Source: Stromatinia cepivora
Lineage: Eukaryota > Ascomycota > Leotiomycetes > Helotiales > Sclerotiniaceae
DNA length: 64,000 bases
Direction: 5' to 3'
Assembly (NCBI GenBank): GCA_014898415.1
Contig: RCTD01000016.1
Span: 1,240,001 to 1,304,000 of the forward strand
A model generated the notes under the pieces. That model made no database searches and had not been told where the DNA came from. It saw only the letters and a program-made list of their open reading frames with translations. This document shows positions 13,345 to 26,219 of this stretch, one piece after another. The translations under genes and the position numbers were made by a program. Position 1 is the stretch's first letter, and each line of letters opens with the position of its first letter.

Positions 13345-13686
13345 AATTAAATTAAATTAAGTTAGATTAAATTAGATTAAATTAAATTAAATTAAATTAA
13401 ATTAAATTAAATTAAATTAAATTAAATTAAATTAAATTAAATTAAATTAAATTAAATTAAATCAGATTAAATTAAATTAAATCAGATTAAATTAAATTAA
13501 ATCAGATTAAATTAATAATTAAATTAAATTAAATTAAATTAAATTAAATTAAATTAAATTAAATTAAATTAAATTAAATCAGATTAAATTAAATTAAATC
13601 AGATTAAATTAAATTAAATCAGATTAAATTAAATTAAATCAGATTAAATTAAATTAAATCAGATTAAATTAAATTAAATCAGATTA
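13345..13686. repeat. TTAAA pentanucleotide array with higher-order TCAGA units
   Basis: About 340 bp of near-perfect 5-bp repeats (AATTA/TTAAA). In the outer parts every third or fourth unit is TCAGA, giving a 20-bp higher-order period (AATCAGATTAAATTAAATTA) repeated several times around 13460-13510 and 13575-13686. The centre is pure pentamer. Apparently non-coding satellite-type sequence. Confidence 0.95.
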
Positions 13687-14548
13687 TCTACTTTTTGGGA
13701 GGAAATAAGGAAGTGAGGAGGTGAGGTGAGAGGAGAGGGGAGGTTGGTATATTATAGAGGATGAAATTATTCTTTATTTTTTTCTTCTATGGTTTTTTAA
13801 TGAGATGGGATGGGGTGGGTATATGGTTTAATTTGGGTTATGTGGTGGGGATGGGGATGGGGTGATGAAGATGTGAGTGTGAGTATGAGTATGTGAGATG
13901 TGAAAGTGATAGATTGGGGGGGGGGGGTGTTTTGGGGTTGAGAGGGGGGAGAGGGGAAGGGAAGGGATTGATTATATGAATAGTAGTGGTATCTAGGTAG
14001 TAGTATTTGATAAGATGATGAATGGATGGTGTGAGATTGAGGGCTGCTTTTATAAGATCTTAGATTATTTTTACTAGAGGAAATTGTTTTCATTATTGTT
14101 TTTATCTTCATCATCTTCGCACTTCTATTAATCATCATTGTTTCTCCATCTCCACCATCAACATTGATATCGTTATCATCATTATATTTCTCGCAAATCG
14201 AATCCTTTTATCACTTCCCCATCTCGTTTACCTTCTAAACCAAAATCAACTCGAGATATTTGCTACACCTCATTCCCGTGCTCGTAGCTCTATTCAATAA
14301 ATACCTATGTTCCTTTGGAAGTGGAGGGGTGGCTTATATAGTATAGGGTATAGGGTATGGGGTATGGATATAGGTTTGAGATACGAAGTAGAGTTAAGGA
14401 GGGGCAAAAATGAGATGAGAAACTGAGCAAGGACGAATGCGAAGAGGAGTAATGAGGAATAATGGGCGGGGTGAATATTTGAGAATTGCGTTGTTAGGTC
14501 TGTTGGTTAAATATCTCTTTATGACTGTGACCGAGGAGGAGTGAATGG
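13687..14548. other. Gene-poor spacer with G-run
   Basis: Contains a G12 run (about 13916-13927), GT-rich and GATG-rich stretches, and TATAGGGTATAGGGTATGGGGTATGG-like repeats near 14340-14370 (described, not a telomere). No gene seen. Confidence 0.55.
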
Positions 14549-14555
14549 GTGTCAT

Positions 14556-15027
14556 TAAACTGCGCAGAAATAACCCGCAGCCCGCAGGTACCCATAGGTA
14601 ATCTGCCTCATAGATTATCTATTGAAAGTACTACCCATCCTGTAAATTATCCATTGAGATTTTAAAATAATCCATTTTACATAGATTATCTATCAATCCA
14701 TAAATAAATGGATTATCTATAATTTAATAGATAATTTATATAATTTATAAAAGATTAATATAAAAATTAATATAATTTAAATAAATATTCAAAAATTATC
14801 CATAAATTATTTGTAGATATCCATTAACCCATGGATTATCCACCAATCCATAAATTATTTGCAGATTATTTGCAGATTATCCATCAATCCGTAAGTAGGT
14901 GGATTATCCATAAATAATTTATAAATATTTATTTGGATTCTTCAATTATCCGCCCTATCAATAAATTATCTATGGATTATCCACCAGAATCATTATCCGC
15001 CCCACAGGTAACCGTTGCGCAGCCTAA
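14556..15027. mobile_element. MITE with 12-bp terminal inverted repeats and 7-bp target duplication
   Basis: A 472-bp non-coding unit. The left end reads TAAACTGCGCAG and the inverted right end reads TTAGGCTGCGCAAC, giving the shared terminal repeat TTARRCTGCGCA. The 7-mer GTGTCAT flanks it on both sides (14549-14555 and 15028-15034). The interior is built from degenerate tandem copies of GGATTATCCATAAATTATTTG-like units in both orientations. No transposase is encoded. The 7-bp (perhaps originally 8-bp) duplication would suit a hAT-type element, but the family is inferred. Confidence 0.8.
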
Positions 15028-15034
15028 GTGTCAT

Positions 15035-16311
15035 AGTATCTGATTCTCTATTTGGATATAAAGAATGAGTTTCTTTAGATACAAATGATATGCAATAATG
15101 TGAGATGAGATACACAAGGGGGAAATGATGATGAGGATCAGTACGGGACTCTGAAAGAGTTTCCACTTTCTTATTCTTCTAGTATTGTAGATTGGAAGAA
15201 GACGGGGTTATGGTATATGGTGGTCAGGGACTTGCTGTCGTTTCTGACTGATACTGTGTATGACTACCACTGTCGCTATCATCTCAATATTATCATTGCC
15301 CTCAATCTCTACCTCTTCATCATCCACCCTCCCATTTTCTCTATTTCCTATATTCCCTTTCCTCTTTCTGCCTTCAAATTTTGTCCTTCTACATACCGAA
15401 ACTCAAACACTCTTTCCACAAGTAAATCCTCCAATCCTCAAAGATCCTCTTATCGGAGTAAATATATGTTTTGGTTCTAAATTTGTTGATTGGGAGTGTG
15501 TTTTTATATTGTACGGATTGTTTGGTTGGAGGAGAAAGAGGGTAGGAAGGGAGAGGAATTTGAGAGAGGTGGGGATAAAGTTGATGAGGATAATAGTCTG
15601 GTATATGGAATGTTTGTTATTTGCAGTGCGTGAGCTTCTGCGAGCGAAATTAGAGCTAAGAGTAGACTATTGTAAGATCAATTTAGGTAGAGCTTAGGAT
15701 TGAAGTAGAGGGATTAGCGAGTATATAAAGATTCATACAACTATATCTAGATTGTTGAACTATCAAAATAAACTCATCTCAAAACAATGATAGGATTTGT
15801 GAAGCCAGAAATATTCTAAAAGTGCTTCATTGCAGGATTTGAGATTTGAGATTTGAGATTTGAATCTTGCTTGGAAGTAGGACTGGCTGAATCGATTGTT
15901 CTCTTGTTCTTGTGGTGTATCTTTGATATTTGGTGGTTATCATCGCCTCTCAAGTTTAATATTTCTATATTGTTGCTAAATATGATTATTTTCACAAGCT
16001 CTTACCTCTTAAATTTTTCACTAGCATTATAGCAATCTACTTCTGTTCTTCATACCTCCATCTAAGTACATATATATCACCTACTAAGTCCATTCAAAGA
16101 GGTGATATCAAGGCTCCCATTGCTAAGAAGAATGAGGAGTACTGCAGCCCACCAACTTCACTTTGGAACTGGGAAACATGATTAGAATTCTTCATATTAG
16201 TCTATATCCAAGTCTACAGATGAACAAAAGTGCTGGTAATTACCGTAGAACTCAAAACAACTTTTGTTGTGATATTAGTATTACTGTTACTCATTTCATT
16301 ATTCCCACAAT
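15035..16311. other. Gene-poor spacer
   Basis: Short open frames at 15217-15697 have no recognisable motif and no splice-supported extension. GAGATTTGAGATTT repeats occur near 15838-15862. Nothing else is supported. Confidence 0.5.
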
Positions 16312-16497
16312 TCATCCCCAAGTTTCATCCTCAATTCTATGATAATCTCTGATTCTTTCATGCCAGGCAAGGAACGCTTCAGGCGTTAGTAAACCAGTCA
16401 CACCACAACTCACAAGCAAATTTCTCTCGCCATAGTCCGCTTTGGAAACGCTTAATGGTATCTTGTATACGTTCAAACTAAGGTCGAAGCTTATCTT
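16312..16497 (-). pseudogene. Coding-like relic, C-terminal fragment of unknown protein
   Basis: A 61-codon open stretch on the minus strand ends in a stop and reads like real protein (for example SKADYGERNLLVSCGVTG and TPEAFLAWHERIRDYH, ending EDETWG). The composition contrasts with the AT-rich, stop-dense surroundings. A possible 3' splice site (AAAAG) lies directly upstream, but I could not extend the frame into a further exon. I do not recognise the family. It could be the last exon of a decayed gene. Confidence 0.4.
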
Positions 16498-16777
16498 TTA
16501 TATCTCTGAAGTTGGTCATGAATTTTGGTTTAGGGAGGTCGGTTTAGCAAGGAAATTTCCTTCCAAGATGAATATGTAGGGGGAAAAATTTCTGCTTTGT
16601 CATTATTTCCGAGTTATCTTTTAGCTTTTTTGCACGTTCATATGTCTTATATAAACCTCATTTGTCTCTAGCATGGAATAGCAGATAGAATTTTACAAAA
16701 TCTGTACTAACGATTGAAAGCTCTATCAAACCAACCTTGAACCAAAGTTCGCTATCAGCATAGATGCTAGATGACTG

Positions 16778-16815
<38 letters not shown>

Positions 16816-18450
16816 GCTTTCTTTGATAATCTTATGTCCTTAGCTCAAAAGAGAATTATTGCTGTCAAAAATCCCATATTTCACTATTGTAGTAGTATGA
16901 AAGGAACATATCGTCTATAAAAATTTTCGATAGCAACAAACAACTCTATAGATTGCCCACCAAAATACATGTTAAATTTTGCAGTTACCGCATCCTATTC
17001 ACCATCACATTGGAGAGATGGAATCCTATAACTTGTATACTACCAGAGTTTTATAATCCTAATTGCTTTAAAAGGAGATTCTAAAACGTTTAAACGCTGT
17101 AATCTTTCCTTGATGAATGTTTGAGGATATTATATACTGCCTAAATGGTATCCAGATTTATTCACGGACTAATTAATCTGTATTAAGGTCATTTGGATCT
17201 GAAGTCATTTTACTGCTCTGGACCTAGTTGATGATTTGGAACGTATGAATGTAGCCGCATCAGTATATCAGTATATCTTGGCTCCATTCTCTGAGCTATA
17301 CAAATTTTGCTATAACAAATACCACAAGAGAAATACGATATTAGTAAAATGGAGAAGGCTTGGTTCATGATGTGCTGCATTTCATTGGATCTGTTATCGG
17401 GGACATAGTGCAGCATCGATATATGTACACATCTAATTGCCTTATTGTAACGGTTATCACCGCTATCATTTCCTCTTTTATATAATTCTTTCATCGACAA
17501 TTATCCATCTTTCGTTGGTATTAATATGATCCATTTCTTTTCCCAATCTTCCAACTCCCATGCGTCAAGCTTAGGATGCTTAATACTCCAATCTAAAATC
17601 TTGTATTGAGCTTTCTGCACCCGCCATTACCTCTACTCCTATCCATTCTATCTTGGTTTTAGACTTGTGTAATTAGTTATCAGTCACATCTCTAACCATC
17701 TGACCCTTATATAGCCGAGGAACCTCCATTTCTCAATCACTAAAAAATTATCGTGCACCATATCCTACATATCCTCACACAAGATTCATTCCAGTACTTT
17801 CACGAGTTCGACACATATTTAATCCTTTCATATTTGTTATCTTTCCTAGGCTAGGCGACTATATAGAGCGAGTCATGACGTTGAAAAGATTTAGAATACT
17901 CAAGGAAAGATTCTAGGTATTCATAAACCCCAGCCTGAAGGAACGATATCTTCTGAGGTTTAATTTTACTTCTTATGTGATACCGCACACTATGAGAAAG
18001 AGAGAATGCATTTCAATCGCGGCGCATCAAAACACTGTTGCCCTTAAAATTCTGTTCTTTTATCGTCACTGATTACTGCAAGTATTCCAACCGCCACTTA
18101 ACTATAAATTCAGTCTCTATTTCCTTTCCAACTCCCAGTAACCGTGATCTTACACTTTTCAATACAATAGCTAATCTCTCTAGGTCTTCCTGTACCTTAG
18201 GGATCTTCTCTTCCCATCAATCTTTTGTGCAAATCCTTTCTTTTCATTACTATTTGGTTTTACTTTTTTACTCTCTTTTATAGTCGAGAAATTTGGCTTC
18301 ATCTCCATCCTCTTAAATTTACATCGCTGCCAAAGCCGCTTGGCTTATGAAGTATATGAATATACTCACTCAGTATTTCTTTCCAACCAAATGATTCTCA
18401 TCTTTTCAGAAAAGCATCGGTAAGGGAGTTAACTGGAGATCTGCCTAATA
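16498..18450. other. AT-rich gene-poor spacer with poly-T tract
   Basis: Includes a T34 run at 16781-16814. The open frame at 17210-17500 (-) has no domain-like pattern. No gene is supported. Confidence 0.55.
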
Positions 18451-18874
18451 AGTCAAGCACCCTAGTTTCCGACCACCATTCACACCAAAAATCATCATTT
18501 TTTGCATTTTTAATTTTCTTATTTATGAATATAATTGAATGAAATTTTGAGTATGGATTCATTATATAATTATCAATAAATCCTGAAAATTTCAGATTTT
18601 TCATAATTTCTTTCATCAAAATAATAAAGATTGAATTTTAGATTTTCAATTTGTATATGATTTGTATACAAATTAAAAATTCGAAAATTCAATTTTTAAT
18701 ATCTTGACGAAAGAAATCAAGAAAAATCTGAAATTTTCAGGATCTATTTATAAATATATAATAAACTTGTATTCGAAATTTTGATTGATTATATTAATTT
18801 GTTGTAAAGTTATTAATAAGTGAAAATCGTGGTTTTTGGTGTAAAATGGTGGCCGGAATGGGGGGTGGTTGACT
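18451..18874. mobile_element. Foldback MITE, copy 1 (TA target duplication)
   Basis: A 424-bp near-palindrome. The left end is AGTCAAGCACCC..., and the inverted right end is AGTCAACCACCCCCC.... The terminal arms share ACACCAAAAA.., and internal arms (AAATCCTGAAAATTTCAGATT) pair with their inverse near 18730-18745. TA flanks both sides (18449-18450 and 18875-18876), as expected for Tc1/mariner-type movement. No coding capacity. The same terminal sequence recurs at 24716 and 32473. Confidence 0.85.
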
Positions 18875-18876
18875 TA

Positions 18877-21768
18877 TGATCAGTTTACAAGACATTGTTC
18901 AGAACTTCGGTATAAAACTTCAATGATAGTGGATGATGTTAATGATAACAATCATGATAAATAGTAATCAAAAAATATCGATGATAACGCATTTGAATGT
19001 CCCACGCCCTATTTTCCAAATATTTCCCCGGATGGATTTTATTCTTCTAGTCTATCCACCAAGTGCCTGAGCTGAGTTTTCCTCTCCAGTATTCAGATCC
19101 CTAGCGATTGATGAGCGGGGCATCAACTCGTATCTGACATCTGTTGAAAGTATTGAAAGCGATGATGTGTTTATATACCTTCTCCCCTTTTCTTCGCACT
19201 TCCTTCCATCAAACTACAAGAATCTTCCAAAACGCCAAACCCTCTCAAAACTCGCCCAAATAAACCCCACAATTCACCAAGCCCGATGGACACCTTCACA
19301 ATCAACGCCATTTCCTTCACGCCTAACAGTTTTTTCTTCATACGAGATATTGTATGCCCCTTCTTTTGTATTAGGACCTCTCTAGTGGTGTTGAAGACAA
19401 AAGCATACTTAATTTTCAAACTTGTCGTCTTCTACTATTTCAAATTACTGTAAACATCGTTGGTGTGATTGCGGCAACTGGGACTAGAGTTTCTGAAATG
19501 TTGATGTGTGGAGTTGGATGACGATGGTAATAACCTCCGTTCAGAAGCAATATTCTATAAAAATGATAATACACGGATGAAAAGGAAAACTTTGAAAGAA
19601 AGAACGATGATGAAAATAAAAGTTTACAATCTCCGGATAAACTGAAGAAGACTTCCAGGAACGAAAGTTTTTTGAATCCTGCGTTGGATTCTTAGTGTCT
19701 CCTTCGAATCAGTCATGGGTGCTAATGCAGAACAAAAACTCTAGAGAAAGAAACTATGAGGCACGAAAAGCAGTATTTATATATTCTCTCCTCCTTCCTT
19801 CCTTCCTCCCTTCCACTTTCTCCGTCTATTCCTTTCAAGAGAGCTCCAAAATATTCAATCTCAAGCTAAACCTAACGTAAAATTAACCCCTCACACACTC
19901 AGCGAATTCACTCACGCCCACTCCCCATAAATCAAACCAAAACAAATCTATTAAACTATATAAACACCCATCTTACCTCACATGTTCCTCCTCCAAAACA
20001 CAGCAACGATTCTGATAGATCTCGATCAGGCGTTTAGAATTAACCATATTAGTGACGCTAATGATGTTGAGGGCTGTCATAAGAGATTCTTTCAAACAGT
20101 ATATAATCCGCACAGTTTTGAATTTCTGTATTCCAGAGAGCTGAATGTCGAATCTCTCTAGACAGAGATTTGCACGACAACGAAAGTTTTAAAGCATGAA
20201 GAAATGGATACGACAGTGTAAATCAGCTCATCAAGAATAGGAAATGAAACTAAAAAAGGTAATGCAACTGTGAGTAAATCTAGAAAAGCGTGACTCCAGG
20301 TACCATACCACGGTAGGCTACCGCAATACCGTAGCTTAATGGAGAGAGCGCACCATTATTTTGCCCGTGATATTTACACAGAAGATATAAACCAGAAATC
20401 TCAAAATGAGAAAAAGAGTGCTTATGTGCCCCCATCCCCACCCCATCTTTTCCGCCAACTCACCCCCTCTCATCCCTTTTCCTATCCAATTAATTCCGCC
20501 TGCCCCATCTTCCTTCTCACTTCCAAGTAAAATTTCTCACACTCCAGTTTAATAGTATATTGGTTATTATAATGATTTAAGCTAAAGTTGTCAAATTCAG
20601 ATTCGATAGCTTAACTAAGTTAATTCGGCTACTCTTTTATAATTCAAGCATGATAAAATCCTACTTCTCGTCCCCGAATATCTTCTTCAGCAATAAGATT
20701 ATATAATATTAGCACTGCATTAGGAACTAGTAATCGATTGTAACTAATTGTGCGAAGGTTTTATACATATATTGCTTTTCAAAGGTAGAATGTTTAAAAG
20801 GGATTATATTAGATGAAATAAGGCCCATTGAGGCGGATATAGCGATGAAGATATATAATATAATGACAACGATATACATAACGACGATAATAAAGTAAAT
20901 GAAGCGAAAATAACAATACAAATACCTCTAACAAACAAACAACAAACCCCAACAACCAAACCCCCGCTCTGGAGAAAAATGAAATGAACCTCAACCTCAA
21001 GACTCACCCACCTTCCCCTATCAATCCGCATGCAAGGTATTAGAACTTGAAACGATATTATTGCAGCCAGCCTTGAGCATGTGAACTTTTTGCGTCGCAC
21101 GTAATATGGAGAGAACTTTCCATCTGAGACCTGACGTGTATTAATACTCAACTCACACCACGTTCATTTTCTCCAGCCCTCCTTCTCCCATTCCCTTTCG
21201 GTCCTTACACTTCACTTCAATATTATCTATTCACCTCACCCATTTCTCGCAACCTCCTAACTAGGAGTCAACAAACCGAAGATATAAGGGGATGGATGTA
21301 TTAAAAATTTAATTCCACAAATACTTCTCCCGACGAATATAAACCACAGTAACTAAACCAAACTAATCATAAAATGCCATCCCGTCATAAAACCGCTCAA
21401 AAAGGTATAATACCGCTACGCGTATCGCCAAATCATCACGCCAGGAGAATCGCATCGGAATGTATAAGATTACAAAAGACCCGCGCAAGATAAAGCTTGG
21501 CGTATCACTTTGCAACTTCATTCAATCTCTTTTTCGTCAACCGTCTCATTTCCAGTCGGAGCGTATATATATCGGTCATGAATCACGACGCTGTATATTC
21601 GATATCCCTCTTCTCCTTGTTCTCTTCCTCTCCCATTTCCAGCGTCGTGTCGTATCGTACGTATTTTCCGTCCTCGGAACAAACCCGGCATATCCTCCTC
21701 AATTAATCTATCCACCCTAAACCTAAAACCTAAACTTTATTTTCACATCGAACCTCCCCCTCAAATCA
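18877..21768. other. Gene-poor spacer
   Basis: Only short open frames without recognisable motifs. A short CCTAAACCTAAAACCTAAAC run (about 21716-21735) looks telomere-like but is isolated and in the 3' flank of the next gene. Confidence 0.5.
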
Positions 21769-22898
21769 TCACCTTCCCCCAAAATGCCCCCCATCCATCT
21801 CATGCAACGTGCTCCCCGCTTCCATCTCAGTCGGCAGCGGCGCAAAATATCCCTTCTTATCTGCAATCCCAATCCCACCGGCTTCTCCCAAATTCCCCCT
21901 ATCATATCCCGTTCCAATTTCACTTGGAGAATATCCTCCTTGTGCTTGTGCATTATATGCTACTTCTGCAGCCGGATATCCTTGTGCTGGAAATCCCGCT
22001 TCATTATTTCTAAGAATTTGATCAGCTTTTTGCTTTTGTGCACGTCTTCTTCTCCAGAGAAGCCATCCCAAAATAGCAATAGCGATGATGGCACATGGAA
22101 TACCGACGCCGGCTCCGATGGCGGCCGCGTTGCTAGAGGACGCCGAGGTTGCAGAGGGAAGAGGAGCGGTGGATGTTTGAGAGTCGGCGGAAGTTGTGGC
22201 CGTATTTGAACCGGATGTGGTGGTTGAAGTTGAAACTAAAGAGGTTGTCGTGGAAGAGATGGACGTGGAAGATGTGGATGAAGTAGATGATGTGGATGAT
22301 GAGGTATAGGTGAAAGGAATTTGGGCGAGCACTGTGGCGACTGGTGAGATATTGAAGATGTCTGTGTCATTGTGGCAACAAGCAAAACTTCCTACTCCGT
22401 AAGCTCCAGTATCACAACAGCTGTTTCTTAGTCAGTATTGTAAATCTCACAATCTGTTATTCGGCAGAACATACTATTCTGTTGTTGATGTAATAGCTCC
22501 ATTACAAAATCTTATACCAGCAGTTGAACTTCTAGCATCTATAATAGGTTAGTATTTCCAACTCAATAATATACTTCACATGACTTACAAATAGTACATT
22601 GATTTAAACAAGCTGGATCTTTCCATGTAGGATCTGTACATCCTACTCTTAAATAATCTTGAACATTTCCATTTGCTTGTTGACATACACCATTTGAAAA
22701 ACAGATAGCACCAGCTTGACAACATGAACTATGACCCGTTGTTGAATTATCGCATCTATATCCTGCATTGGAATTATGTTGTCCATTTATAACATAACAT
22801 GTTGTTGGTGTATTTGTTGTTGAAGCTGATGCCAATAAAGGTAAAGAGAAAGAACAAACCAATAAAAAGTATTTTTCTATTGATATTCGTGAAGCCAT
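21769..22898 (-). CDS. Secreted/membrane-anchored cysteine-rich protein with Ser/Thr stalk
   Basis: Protein of 341 residues from exons 22589-22898, 22475-22538 and 21769-22420. It has a signal peptide (about residues 1-26, hydrophobic YFLLVCSFSLPLLASAS) and an extracellular domain with many Cys pairs (SSCCQAG, EYCCDTGAYG, FACCHNDTD). A Ser/Thr-only stalk, probably O-mannosylated, follows. One transmembrane helix (about residues 225-247, IGAGVGIPCAIIAIAILGW) is followed by RRRR and a cytosolic tail rich in Gly, Ala and Tyr. The architecture resembles fungal wall-sensor-like proteins, but I cannot assign a specific family. Both introns preserve Cys spacing and phase, so the gene looks intact. 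Confidence 0.88.
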
Positions 22899-24713
22899 TA
22901 TTTCTGTGAGGTCTGTATGAATATGTCAAAAGGAATGAAGGCAAATATTCGCAAAGGTAATGCTGGAGAAATAAGGATGATATGAGCGTGGCACAGTACA
23001 ATTGAAGTTCAACAAGGCTGTGGGTATCTAGCGCGATGCAATATGAAGGGTTTCGAAAGACTTGACCTGATAAACCAGCTTCTGAATTTACCATTCCAAA
23101 ATATAATTTGAAAATTGATTTGTAAAACAAGTACGGAGTAGCAATAATGAAACGCTTCTAGGCCACAAACGCCAAAAAACTGTAAAAACGAGAGAATGAA
23201 TGAAAAGAAAAAAATGATCAACTGGGTCTCAAGGAAAGCCGAGTGCAAGAATAAGGTGAAGGATTCAACAGAACTGGCCTTGTATATAAACCAACATGGG
23301 TATTGTACGTGAAAGGATTTTATGGGTCTCATATACCTAGCATTGTCATATTTATTTTCAGAATGGTAGGTTGACTATCCATCATTCATCCACAATTTCT
23401 TAATCAACATGGGTTATATAAAGATCTATACCAGATCCATTTGATGATTTGATTTGAAGATAGTATGACGGGTAGAGATCTCAGAAAATTTTGAGCCCGG
23501 AATCCATATTTGTGTGAGAGACTCTAAGCATTTTTTGTCTAACAGGAGGATTTCCTCGGATTCTTGTAAGCGCGCTCTGCATGAAGTTCAGACCCATAGG
23601 AACAATGAAAAGTAGAAAGATGACCACAAATATGAAACACGAAAAAGAGTTTGCTTGAAAGTTGTGGATCTTCAGTATAATTCCTTTTGTCGGCTATGAA
23701 TGAAAAATGGGTGAACGGTGAACGGATCAGGGAAATGTGATGAAGGGGTAGATGAGATTTGGAGCAATGAAGAAATCAAGGTTGTAAGCGAGGTCGATCA
23801 CTTATAGATGACTAATGAATTGACCAACCATAATAATGGAATGAGGATTTTCTAAGAACATACGAATCCGGTCCGTACCTAATCTACGGAGTACCTAGTC
23901 CAAAATACCACTCTACCACGTTTTCACGATTAAAGTTAAGATAAACTATCAACCACCACCAACATTAAAAAGATCTTTGGGACGGGAATGCAGTTTAAAT
24001 CATAAGATCTTGCCTTGCCATCAAAAATCAGCATCTCAAACTCACAATTTTATCCGGATCTATAATCGTCCGATCACGCAGTATCATTCAGCATTTAAGT
24101 ACGATATCAATTGTAGTACTTCCAAGACCCTTCAAGCCCGAAACCAACAGCAACTCCAAGATTCTGCCCATTTACCTTCTCTTTGCATCTGTATATACTG
24201 TGCCGCAAGCATGCAGAACAGCCTTGTCAATTTCAAACCCGTATGAAGATCCAGGGTATGAGACGAATGCCATCTATCTAGGATTCCCTCATGTTACCGT
24301 TATATTCTTCTCTAATGAACATCCAAGTGGTTAATCTATTTACTATATATCGCAGTATTTCCCTTCTCGATTCTTGGTATTGTTTGAGAATTGAAAATTC
24401 AAATCTCAAATCTCACAATCGAAAGCGATATGATTTCTAAAGTTTTCATTGAGATACCCCTTACTACCACCAAGATCCTCCCTAAAGCCCGGATATACAA
24501 CATATCCCTCACCCACCCACAAACTCTCCCACTCACTTCTCAATACCAAGAAAACCAAAAATATTCTCCAACGACAGGCCGAGCTGCGCCGCACCATGTT
24601 TGACATGTATGCACTGCGCCTAGGTAGCTGGCATCGTATAGGTCAAGATGTCAGCTTACATTTCGCCTTACTTCACATCAGTTCATTTTGAAACACTCGA
24701 GATATCCGGGGTA
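22899..24713. other. Intergenic
   Basis: 5' flank of the cysteine-rich protein gene, then sequence without coding pattern up to the foldback element. Short frames at 23009-23332 (-) and 23977-24246 (+) show no motif. Confidence 0.5.
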
Positions 24714-24889
24714 TAAGTCAACTACCCCATATATGGGCCACCCTTTTTGTAGACTACCCTTTTACATCAAAAATCACGATTTTCATTTATTAATATAATT
24801 GATTGAAGTTTAAAATAAAGATTCTTTATATAGATATCAATTAATTCTAAAAAATTTAGAATTTTAAATTTTGTTTTTAATTTCGATTC

Positions 24890-25171
24890 TGTGACGCACA
24901 AGAGCCGTAGTAGAGCTGAATAAACAGGGTCAATTATGTTCTTTAGAATCTACAACTAAAGAACTATGGCTCATAAGGAGCGACTAAATATATATACACA
25001 AATACCCATTTGTGGGCTGCAGGGTTGTGCATAAACGTTATTAGAGTTACCATTTTACTATATTAAATTATATGATTTGTAATGTATATATATAGATAAT
25101 CAGCCCATAAATTGATATAAAAGATAAGAGATATCATATAATTAGCCTCCTATAATTCACAATTCGTAATA
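24890..25171 (-). repeat. LTR, window-left copy (element 3' LTR)
   Basis: 282 bp, beginning TGTGACGCACAAGAGCCGTAG and ending CACAATTCGTAATA on the + strand. It differs from the other LTR mainly by C/T and G/A changes, while the length is identical. Confidence 0.93.
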
Positions 25172-25185
25172 CTACCCCCCCCTTC
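25172..25185 (-). other. Polypurine tract of the retrotransposon
   Basis: Reads GAAGGGGGGGGTAG on the minus strand directly before the LTR, the expected plus-strand priming site for reverse transcription of a minus-oriented element. Confidence 0.7.
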
Positions 25186-26219
25186 GGAAAAGCTCACCCT
25201 CAAATGTTTCATTCTTTTGTTCCATTGCTATTTCATCGGAAACCAGGTTTTATAAAGATTCATAAGCTTTAAATCAATTAAATTGATTATTTTAATTGAT
25301 TTAATCAATTTAATAGAAATTGACCAAATTGACCAAATTAATCGACCAAATTGACCAAAATGACGAATGAATTGATCAAATCGATTAAATCGTTCATCAA
25401 TTGGTTAAATTAATATTGATTTGTATTCTCCTTGATTTAGGGAATCTCTGAAAGGAAAAAGCTTCAATAAAAAAGGAAAAGAGGTTGAATTATAGTATAG
25501 TAATAATGGGTGGTTAATATGATCAATTCCGAAATCGATCAAGTTAATCGATCAAATTGATCAAATCAATCAAATTGAACGAAATCGATAAAGGTAACAT
25601 TATATTTCGTTCTTATTATATTCAAGCTTTTTTTTATATGATTTTTGAAATAATTATAAATATAAGTTTTTTGAAATATATTGCTTTTATATTATCTTAA
25701 TAATGGCAATTCGTCTATTATATAAAACTCAGGCCATATATATATACAATCAAATTCCCTCGAATTTATATAGGTTTTTGATCCTTTTATAATCATATAT
25801 ATATATATCATTATAAAATCATAATATCTAATCTGCTATATTAAAGAATACTTTTCTTTCCCTTGATTTTATAAATGAATTATTATCTATATAATTATAA
25901 TTATTTTTTTCGCTTTCATAAAGCTTTATCTAATCAATTAATCGATTGGGAGGATTAGGCAATGTTGGATTGGCCAGATGAAAATCGTACAGAAGGTACA
26001 ATAATATTTTAAGATTGAAAATAGAATACCAAATAAGATCAATATTGTTATTAAATTATAAGATTTTATATAATAAGGTTTTTTATACTTTCTTTATTAT
26101 TAAAATTTTTTCCATTTTCTATTCCAAATCACCAATTATATTAATAAACAAAAATAATTCAAGTATCTGATTAAAAAAAAGATTGTTATATATTTTGTAT
26201 AATCAATTTAAAGGGAAAA

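Noticed and set aside
21784..22209. 141-codon open frame on the plus strand
   Set aside because: Exact antisense shadow of the cysteine-rich membrane protein, whose minus-strand frame has signal peptide, Cys pairs and membrane helix.
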